The notes under the pieces: generated by a model
Databases searched by the model: none
Seen by the model: the letters and a program-made list of their open reading frames with translations, nothing else
What the model was told of the DNA's origin: nothing
Assembly: GCA_013330975.1 (NCBI GenBank)
Contig: DUHG01000167.1
Span: 1,273 to 13,212, forward strand
Direction of reading: 5' to 3'
Length of the DNA stretch: 11,940 nt
Source of the DNA: Candidatus Bathyarchaeota archaeon
GTDB lineage: Archaea; Thermoproteota; Bathyarchaeia; Bathyarchaeales; Bathycorpusculaceae
Shown here: piece after piece, positions 6,400 to 11,940 of the stretch
How the letters are laid out: each line of letters opens with the position of its first letter
Numbering within the stretch: position 1 is the stretch's first letter
Made by a program: the position numbers and the translations under genes

Positions 6400-6422
6400 T
6401 CATCAAAACAGAGAAGGGCAAT

Positions 6423-6713
6423 ATGAGCGAGAAGGATTGGACATGGAAAGAATCGCTCAGAATCGGAGCAGCCTTGCTAGCTGCTTTTGCAGTTATGTAC
6501 ACGATTGTAATTGCAGAAATTCCGCAATCGTTTAAAAGGGGAGGTACTGAGGGGATGATTCTAACATTCTTCAAAACTATTATTGGCAACTCATGGGATG
6601 GCGCAGGTTATAACATGATGCTCGTTCTCACGATACTTTTGATAGGGGGCGGGGCAATGGGGAACTACGGAATCAAAATAGTGAAGCGCTCTCTCAGTGT
6701 ACGTGGAAAGTAA
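6423..6713 (+). CDS. small two-helix membrane protein, unknown function
   Basis: A 96-residue protein I do not recognise. It has a short polar, Trp-containing N-terminus (MSEKDWTWKESLR), a first hydrophobic helix (about residues 15-35, IGAALLAAFAVMYTIVI), a polar linker with FKRGG and an amphipathic ILTFFKTIIG stretch, a second hydrophobic helix (about 64-82, MMLVLTILLIGGGAMG) and a basic tail (KIVKRSLSVRGK). By the positive-inside rule the C-terminal tail is cytoplasmic, and with two helices the N-terminus would be too. ATG 6423 is chosen from the TATA spacing; the frame is open back to 6318, but that part looks non-coding. It could be a subunit of a membrane complex. No function can be assigned. 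Confidence 0.6.
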   Translation: MSEKDWTWKESLRIGAALLAAFAVMYTIVIAEIPQSFKRGGTEGMILTFFKTIIGNSWDGAGYNMMLVLTILLIGGGAMGNYGIKIVKRSLSVRGK

Positions 6714-6909
6714 AAGTGATACAAGCACAAGCCTGGGTTTCTAGAATTATGAAAAACAGTAACACTTTCAGCAAGGACTAAAATCTTTAATGGCTTTTGC
6801 GAATCGCTATAACCCCGGAGAAAGGAAACATTCTGAGTTTTCGAGGACAATGTTTTTGCTTTGAAGCCAGTTGGCAGATGACTTCATATTACAGGTTTCG
6901 TACTCTAAC

Positions 6910-6917
6910 TTTATATA
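6910..6917 (+). promoter_or_regulatory. TATA box for the cdc48 operon
   Basis: TTTATATA is a near-ideal archaeal TATA box 56-63 bases before the TTG at 6973. It predicts a start near 6940 and a leader of about 33 bases carrying GGAAGGA (6959-6965), a ribosome site seven bases from the TTG. The 259 bases between the membrane protein and cdc48 otherwise show only a T-rich stretch near 6851-6863. Confidence 0.55.
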
Positions 6918-6972
6918 GGAATTAGACCCTTTCCAACGTGTTCATCCTTACGCAACATAGGAAGGATTCTGT

Positions 6973-9144
6973 TTGAGCGAAGTTCAACTACGAGTAGGTG
7001 ATGCAAGACAACGAGACGTTGGAAGAGGCATCGCCAGAATTGATCAAAGAACCATGCAGAAACTGGGCATAAGCGCAGGCGACGTAATTGAGATTATAAA
7101 TAAACGCACTACCTCGGCCATTGCTTGGCCAGCATACAGCGAAGACCAGAACCGAGACATCATCCGCATAGATGGCTTTACCAGAAAAAACAGTGGCGTT
7201 GCAATAAATGAATATGTTGTGGTGCGACCAGCCAAAGTGAAGACGGCCCTAAGCTTAACTCTGGCTCCGGTTGATATGCGTTTGAACGTTGACGAGGATT
7301 TTACGAACTTTGTAAGAAATCGTCTTATGGAACGCACGCTGGTCGAAGGCGACACTACATTGGTTATGATGCTGGGACATGCCATACCGTTTACTGTCTC
7401 GAAGACTCGTCCTCATGGAATCGTTAAAGTCACCGCTGAGACGAGACTCACAATTCTAAACGAGCCTGCACCTGAAACAAAGGGATTACCAAGAACAACC
7501 TACGAGGATATTGGCGGACTGCATGAAGAGATCCAACGCGTCCGCGAAATGGTTGAACTCCCTCTCAGGCATCCTGAACTCTTTCAGCGATTGGGCATCG
7601 AACCGCCAAAAGGTGTGTTGCTGCATGGGCCGCCGGGTTGCGGCAAAACACTCCTCGCAAGAGCTGTGGCAAATGAGTCAGAAGCCAATTTCTACTCGAT
7701 AAACGGACCAGAGATAATGAGCAAATTCTATGGTGAGTCCGAAGCTCGACTGCGCGAGATCTTCCAACAAGCCCAACAGAATGCCCCGAGCATAATATTT
7801 GTTGACGAACTCGATGCTATAGCGCCCAAAAGAGAGGAAGTTACCGGCGAAGTTGAAAGACGCGTCGTTGCACAGCTTCTAGCTCTTATGGATGGCTTAT
7901 CAGGCAGAGGCAATGTCATAGTTATCGGGGCAACCAATAGACCAAGCGCTCTTGATCCAGCATTAAGGCGACCGGGAAGGTTCGATAGGGAAATTGAAAT
8001 TGGAGTCCCAGACAAAGTCGGAAGACACGAAGTTTTGCAGATTCACACGAGAGGGATGCCTCTGGCTGAGGATGTGGATCTGAAGAAGCTTGCCGATATG
8101 ACACATGGATACACTGGAGCTGACTTGTCAGCATTGGGAAGAGAAACCGCGATGAAAGCGCTTCGAAGGTACTTGCCGCAGATAAACCTCGAAGAGGAAC
8201 GCATACCACCAGCCGTGCTCGAAAAGATGGATGTTAGAATGGATGATTTCATTAACGCTTACAAAGAGGTAACGCCAACCGCCATGCGGGAAGTGTACAT
8301 TGAGGTTTCAACCGTCCACTGGGATGATGCGGGTGGGCTTGAAGATGTGAAGCAGCATTTGAAGGAAGCCGTTGAGTGGCCGCTGAAGACCCCAGAGGTG
8401 TTCACGCGTTTGGGAATCAAGCCGCCCAAAGGAATATTATTGTACGGTCCGCCAGGATGCGGGAAGACATTGCTTGCCAGAGCGGTCGCGACAGAAAGCG
8501 AAGCAAATTTTATTTCAATAAAGGGACCTGAAGTCTTTTCCAAATGGGTTGGAGAGTCAGAGAAAGCTATTCGGGAAGTCTTTCGGAAAGCTCGTATGGC
8601 AGCACCTGCGGTGATATTCTTGGATGAAATGGATTCTCTAACACCCCGGAGAGGAGGAGGTTTTTCTGACAGCGGTGTTTCTGAACGCGTGATAAGCCAG
8701 TTATTAACCGAAATGGATGGAATAGTCACACTTCAAGACATTGTTGTCATTGCAGCCACTAATAGACCTGACGTGGTTGACCCGGCTGTACTTCGACCCG
8801 GAAGATTTGACAGATTAATCTACGTTTCAGAACCAGACGAAAAGAGCAGGCTCCAGATATTCAAAATCTACACGAAAGATATGCCCACGGCAAAAGATGT
8901 AGATCCGGGTCAACTCGCCACACTTACGAAGTACTATTCTGGTGCAGATATCGAGTCTTTGTGCAGGGAGGCTGCGATGCATGCACTAAGAAGAGATGTT
9001 AAAGCAGGCGAAGTTACAATGAAAGACTTCCAGGACGCCATTAAAGAAGTGGGTCCTTCTGTGAGTCCCGATATGGAAAAGTGGTACAAGAGTTTCATGC
9101 AGCAAGTACGGCAAGTTCAGAAGCCAGCAACGCCTGTAGCATAG
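6973..9144 (+). CDS. cdc48: Cdc48/VCP/p97-type AAA+ ATPase (VAT-like)
   Basis: A 723-residue unfoldase forming hexamers that extract and unfold proteins for degradation or recycling. The N-domain (about 1-185) starts with the double-psi barrel sequence [19 protein letters not shown]1 has Walker A GPPGCGKT at 219-226 and Walker B with D278 and E279 in [13 protein letters not shown]2 has Walker A at 492-499 and Walker B with D551 and E552 in [13 protein letters not shown]. Pore segments are KFYGESE (D1) and KWVGESE (D2). Arginine-finger regions read RPGRFDR in both domains. The TTG start is supported by a GGAAGGA ribosome site and a strong TATA box. The C-terminus ends QKPATPVA, without the hydrophobic-Tyr-X tail by which some family members dock on the 20S proteasome. 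It is the first gene of a run of five. Confidence 0.97.
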   Translation: MSEVQLRVGDARQRDVGRGIARIDQRTMQKLGISAGDVIEIINKRTTSAIAWPAYSEDQNRDIIRIDGFTRKNSGVAINEYVVVRPAKVKTALSLTLAPVDMRLNVDEDFTNFVRNRLMERTLVEGDTTLVMMLGHAIPFTVSKTRPHGIVKVTAETRLTILNEPAPETKGLPRTTYEDIGGLHEEIQRVREMVELPLRHPELFQRLGIEPPKGVLLHGPPGCGKTLLARAVANESEANFYSINGPEIMSKFYGESEARLREIFQQAQQNAPSIIFVDELDAIAPKREEVTGEVERRVVAQLLALMDGLSGRGNVIVIGATNRPSALDPALRRPGRFDREIEIGVPDKVGRHEVLQIHTRGMPLAEDVDLKKLADMTHGYTGADLSALGRETAMKALRRYLPQINLEEERIPPAVLEKMDVRMDDFINAYKEVTPTAMREVYIEVSTVHWDDAGGLEDVKQHLKEAVEWPLKTPEVFTRLGIKPPKGILLYGPPGCGKTLLARAVATESEANFISIKGPEVFSKWVGESEKAIREVFRKARMAAPAVIFLDEMDSLTPRRGGGFSDSGVSERVISQLLTEMDGIVTLQDIVVIAATNRPDVVDPAVLRPGRFDRLIYVSEPDEKSRLQIFKIYTKDMPTAKDVDPGQLATLTKYYSGADIESLCREAAMHALRRDVKAGEVTMKDFQDAIKEVGPSVSPDMEKWYKSFMQQVRQVQKPATPVA

Positions 9145-9146
9145 GG

Positions 9147-9386
9147 ATGAAGAAAATGTCTCCGACTAAAACCTGGAAAACCCGCCCTGCCAATTATACT
9201 CTAATTGAAGTCTTGGGCAAGAAAGGCGACATGACGGACGATGACCTATTTGATGCCTTGAAAGATGAATACGGAGATCTGGGATTCAAAGACTTCAATG
9301 AACTTCTAATGCAGCTGGAAGTCGCTGGAAAAATTCGCACAACTTCTTTGGCAAGGGGAAAGCGGCGCATCGAACTCATTCAGTAG
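9147..9386 (+). CDS. small winged-helix-like protein coupled to cdc48
   Basis: A 79-residue protein of unknown function. After a basic N-terminus (MKKMSPTKTWKTR) the pattern is helix (TLIEVLGKKG), helix (DDDLFDALKDEYG), helix (FNELLMQLEVAGKI), then a two-strand wing (RTTSLARGKRRIEL). That order fits a winged-helix fold for DNA or protein binding. It begins two bases after the cdc48 stop, so it is almost certainly translated from the same message; ATG 9156 is an alternative start nine bases on. No cysteines, membrane segments or catalytic motifs are visible. The position suggests a Cdc48-linked adaptor or a regulator of the operon, but this is inference. The frame extends back into cdc48 to 9081, which I regard as overlap by chance. 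Confidence 0.75.
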   Translation: MKKMSPTKTWKTRPANYTLIEVLGKKGDMTDDDLFDALKDEYGDLGFKDFNELLMQLEVAGKIRTTSLARGKRRIELIQ

Positions 9387-9416
9387 AAACGAGAGCCAGG
9401 TTCCGCGTGTAAGCAA

Positions 9417-10643
9417 ATGAACACGGCTTCAGACGCGGTAGTTGTGGGTTGCGGGCCCGTTGGAGCTTTTGCAGCGTGGAACCTTTCGAAACTCGGAATT
9501 GATGTTACAGTTTTTGAAGAACACGCCAAAGTTGGGGTTCCATCCCATTGTGCAGGGCATTTGAGTATTCGAGGTCTGAAGTCTCTGGGGTTGGACAAAC
9601 TTCCGAGCGGTATTGTTGAGAACACTTACTCTGGGGCAAACTTCTATTCAGCGAAAGGCACAAAGTTCTCGGTGCGACTGCGGAAACCTGTCACATGTTC
9701 TGTGAACCGCATTTTGTTTGATAGATTTCTAATGCAGAAGGCAACAGAAGCAGGAGCGACAGTTTTGCTAAACTCCCGGGCAAAGTCTCTGGTTGTTAGG
9801 AACGGGAGAGTTTTTGGCGTAAATGTGGACCAGTTGAGGCTTGGCGAAAGACAATCTGAAGCCAGAGTTGTTGTGGATTGTGAAGGAATTTCTTCCAGAC
9901 TAGTAAGGCAGGCGGAATTGGCAGTTCCCACTCGCAAAGAGATTGTTTATGGTGTGGAAGCGGAAGTCGAGAATGTTGAGGATGTAGTCAGCGACGAAGT
10001 CGAAGTCTATCTAGGCAGTGATTATGCACCAGGATTCTACGCCTGGCTTATGCCCAGGCGCGATGGCACCGCAAAAGTTGGCTTAGCCGCAACACGAGGA
10101 AGTCCAAAAGAGCTTTTCCAGAAAGTCCTATCGAGACACCCCGCTGCATCGAAGCAGCTTTCAAAAGCAAAAGTTAGGCAGACGACTTTCCATTCGATAA
10201 GTCTTGGCGGACCTATACTCAGAACTTATGCCAATGGATTCTTGGTGGTTGGAGACGCGGCTTCTCAGGTTAAGCCAACAACAGGCGGAGGAGTAGTTTT
10301 CGGCCTGACCTGTGCCAAAATAGCTGCTGAAGTTGTTGCTGAAGCCATAAGAAAGAACAACACATCTTCCAACTTTCTCAAGCAATATCAAGATCTTTGT
10401 GACAGAAAGCTAGGTTTTGATTTCAGAACAATGTTGATTGCGCGCAAGTTCATTTACTCTTTGTCTGATAGGAAAATTGATGATGCGCTGCGATTCAGCC
10501 ACAAGTTCAAATTGAGTGAGGCATTGAGAGATGTAGATGAGATTGACCTCCAAGGGCAAACCCTTCTCAGAACTATAGGCAAGCCGGCCCTGTTTGTCGG
10601 TCTAGCCTACCTCCTTCTGCTTTATTTGACGGCAAATCCTTAA
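9417..10643 (+). CDS. geranylgeranyl reductase family FAD-dependent oxidoreductase
   Basis: A 408-residue flavoenzyme of the family that saturates the double bonds of geranylgeranyl chains in archaeal ether lipids. The N-terminal Rossmann motif VVGCGPVGAFAAWNL (GxGxxG at 11-16) binds FAD and is followed by the acidic strand end VFEEH. C45 lies in PSHCAGH, the conserved cysteine motif of this group. The second FAD motif GDAASQVKPTTGGGV begins at residue 279, a strong signature for geranylgeranyl reductases. The last 20 residues include a hydrophobic stretch (ALFVGLAYLLLLYL), suggesting a C-terminal membrane anchor near its lipid substrate. It starts 30 bases after the winged-helix gene. The exact substrate, free diphosphate or phospholipid, cannot be read from sequence. 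Confidence 0.9.
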   Translation: MNTASDAVVVGCGPVGAFAAWNLSKLGIDVTVFEEHAKVGVPSHCAGHLSIRGLKSLGLDKLPSGIVENTYSGANFYSAKGTKFSVRLRKPVTCSVNRILFDRFLMQKATEAGATVLLNSRAKSLVVRNGRVFGVNVDQLRLGERQSEARVVVDCEGISSRLVRQAELAVPTRKEIVYGVEAEVENVEDVVSDEVEVYLGSDYAPGFYAWLMPRRDGTAKVGLAATRGSPKELFQKVLSRHPAASKQLSKAKVRQTTFHSISLGGPILRTYANGFLVVGDAASQVKPTTGGGVVFGLTCAKIAAEVVAEAIRKNNTSSNFLKQYQDLCDRKLGFDFRTMLIARKFIYSLSDRKIDDALRFSHKFKLSEALRDVDEIDLQGQTLLRTIGKPALFVGLAYLLLLYLTANP

Positions 10644-10685
10644 AGCGTCATACTGTAACTTCAATCGTCGCAGCTGAGGATTATC

Positions 10686-11048
10686 ATGGGCGAATTCGAG
10701 TATAAGCAAGTCTTAGTTTTTCGAAGTGATCTGAAATTGGGTAAAGGAAAAATTGCAGCGCAGGCAGGTCACGCTGCAGTCGCTGCAGCTGAAGAAGCCC
10801 ATAAGCGCCACCGAATATGGTGGGAAGCCTGGATTTTTGAAGGACAGCGAAAAATTGCTGTTAAGGTCAAGGACGAAAAGGAGCTAAAAGAACTCGAGAC
10901 ACAATCCAAGGAACTTGGTCTTCCAAATGCTCTCATCGTTGACAGTGGGCTGACCCAGATTCCTGAAGGCACCGTGACCTGCTTGGGCATCGGTCCTGCC
11001 CCTGCCCGTATGATTGATAGACTGACACTCAAGCTTCCTCTGCTTTAG
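10686..11048 (+). CDS. pth2: peptidyl-tRNA hydrolase, Pth2 type
   Basis: A 120-residue enzyme that cleaves peptidyl-tRNAs released from stalled ribosomes. It is the archaeal/eukaryotic Pth2 fold, unrelated to bacterial Pth. Family marks are the basic LKLGKGKIAAQAGHA segment (residues 16-30, with K20 and K22 near the active site), AVKVKDEKEL in the middle, and D86-x-x-x-T90 plus T98 in VDSGLTQIPEGTVT. The C-terminus is GIGPAPARMID followed by the final LKLPLL strand. Length is typical. The ribosome site GAGGA (10676-10680) is five bases before the ATG. It follows the reductase by 42 bases and precedes truD by about 10 bases; pth2 next to truD is a known archaeal arrangement. Confidence 0.96.
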   Translation: MGEFEYKQVLVFRSDLKLGKGKIAAQAGHAAVAAAEEAHKRHRIWWEAWIFEGQRKIAVKVKDEKELKELETQSKELGLPNALIVDSGLTQIPEGTVTCLGIGPAPARMIDRLTLKLPLL

Positions 11049-11058
11049 AGAAGGCGTC

Positions 11059-11940
11059 TTGGTTTTGCAGGTTCCAGTTATAGATGAAACGCTTGGGATG
11101 AGAGTATATGTTTCCAAAACTCCGGGCATAGATGGAATTATTCGAGAAGCAATCGATGATTTTGTCGTAGAGGAGACTCTTGTTGACGGTTCCGTTGCCG
11201 GAGTCGAAGGACAAGCTGAGAAAAGAGCTTTGGGAGCTACAAGTCAGGAGCAGGACTATCTTCTCTGTGTTCTGATCAAACGCAACTTGGACACTTTGGG
11301 CGCGGTATTGCGTATAGCGAAAGAACTGGGAATAAGCCAGAGCCGGATTCAGATTGCTGGAATGAAAGATGCGAGAGCAGTAACGGCTCAGCACATAACA
11401 ATTAGGGGCGTGTCCGCGAAAGCTGTTTCAGGAATTAGCGTGCCAGGCATGGAAGTGAGACCATTGGGGTACTTTCGCGATGGGCTTGCACCTTTCTACT
11501 TGCTGGGCAACAAGTTTAGAATAAAAATAAGAGACATCAAGAAAGGAGCAAATAGCGCTGCCACTAGGATTGCAGAAACGGTAAGTGAGCTAGAGAGCTT
11601 TGGCGGAATTCCAAATTTTTTCGGGCACCAACGATTTGGGACAAGACGACCAATAACGCATCTTGTTGGAAAATCGATTATCAAAGGAGATTTTGAGAGG
11701 GCAGCAGTGCTATTCCTTGCCGAGACAAGCGAGTATGAACGTCCTGAATCGGTGCAAGCCCGAAGCGAGCTCCTTGCGACTCAAGACTATAAGAAAGCGT
11801 TGCGCGATTTTCCTAGACAACTGCGATATGAGAGAGCTATGCTCAGCCATCTAGCTGTTGAGTCCAAGGATTTCGTTGGTGCTTTCGAACGATTGCCCCA
11901 AAAACTTCAGGAGCTATTTGTTCAAGCTTATCAGTCATAT
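11059..11940 (+). CDS. truD: tRNA pseudouridine synthase TruD, 5' part (cut by window end)
   Basis: The frame stays open to the last base, giving 294 codons of an enzyme that in archaea usually runs to about 400 residues. TruD converts U13 of tRNAs to pseudouridine. The N-terminus reads VPVIDETLGM, then KTPGIDGIIREAIDDFVVEE, the classic TruD opening. The catalytic aspartate is D104 in AGMKDARAVTAQ. NFFGHQRFGTRRPITH (from residue 186) is the second hallmark motif. The start is uncertain: TTG 11059 follows GAGAAGG (11048-11054) by four bases, and TTG 11065, two codons on, follows it by ten. An ATG at 11098 would remove the conserved VP lead. It is probably co-transcribed with pth2. Confidence 0.94.
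   Translation, partial: MVLQVPVIDETLGMRVYVSKTPGIDGIIREAIDDFVVEETLVDGSVAGVEGQAEKRALGATSQEQDYLLCVLIKRNLDTLGAVLRIAKELGISQSRIQIAGMKDARAVTAQHITIRGVSAKAVSGISVPGMEVRPLGYFRDGLAPFYLLGNKFRIKIRDIKKGANSAATRIAETVSELESFGGIPNFFGHQRFGTRRPITHLVGKSIIKGDFERAAVLFLAETSEYERPESVQARSELLATQDYKKALRDFPRQLRYERAMLSHLAVESKDFVGAFERLPQKLQELFVQAYQSY

Noticed and set aside
6318-6422. N-terminal extension of the small membrane protein from ATG 6318
   Set aside because: The TATA box at 6392-6399 lies inside it and the residues look unlike a protein start; ATG 6423 fits the promoter spacing.
6162-6422. Possible tRNA or C/D guide RNA in the gap after EF1-beta
   Set aside because: A GGGTTCG near 6215 recalls a T-loop, but no matching acceptor, anticodon or D stems could be built, and no C/D box pair was found.
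6714-6972. Possible guide RNA in the gap before cdc48
   Set aside because: Isolated CTGA and ATGA words occur, but not in the C-D'-C'-D order or spacing.

Overview
The window reads as chromosomal DNA from an archaeon. The evidence is the set of archaeal or eukaryote-like information-processing genes: a Trm5-type tRNA methyltransferase, FEN-1 flap endonuclease with a PCNA-binding tail, elongation factor 1-beta, Cdc48/VCP ATPase, Pth2-type peptidyl-tRNA hydrolase, archaeal-type TruD and a geranylgeranyl reductase. TATA boxes sit about 25 bases before several genes, and TTG and GTG starts are frequent. The mix suggests a TACK-type lineage, perhaps Bathyarchaeia, but that placement is inference from protein flavour only. 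No mobile element, CRISPR array, tRNA or rRNA gene was recognised.

Left part (1-3743): the 3' end of a trm5-like gene converges on a two-gene minus-strand unit. That unit holds a winged-helix regulator with an S-layer-like C-terminal domain and a canonical EF-hand loop, and, translationally coupled to it, a DUF371 protein. Divergent from the regulator is glmS, which makes glucosamine-6-phosphate for UDP-GlcNAc and surface glycans.

Middle (3744-6713): a protein-L-isoaspartate methyltransferase gene (pcm) is interrupted at a conserved motif by exactly 30 extra bases carrying an in-frame TGA. The surrounding RNA can fold into a loose bulge-helix-bulge shape, which makes a small archaeal mRNA intron a serious possibility. 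This is the most interesting item in the window. Convergent to pcm is fen. Divergent from fen is a pair of translation genes, a small zinc-ribbon protein and aEF1-beta, followed by a short two-helix membrane protein with a leaderless-type promoter.

Right part (6714-11940): a strong TATA box precedes a tightly packed same-strand run of cdc48, a tiny winged-helix-like protein coupled to it, a geranylgeranyl reductase for membrane lipid saturation, pth2, and truD (cut by the window end). Spacings of 2 to 42 bases suggest one operon mixing protein quality control, lipid maturation and translation maintenance.
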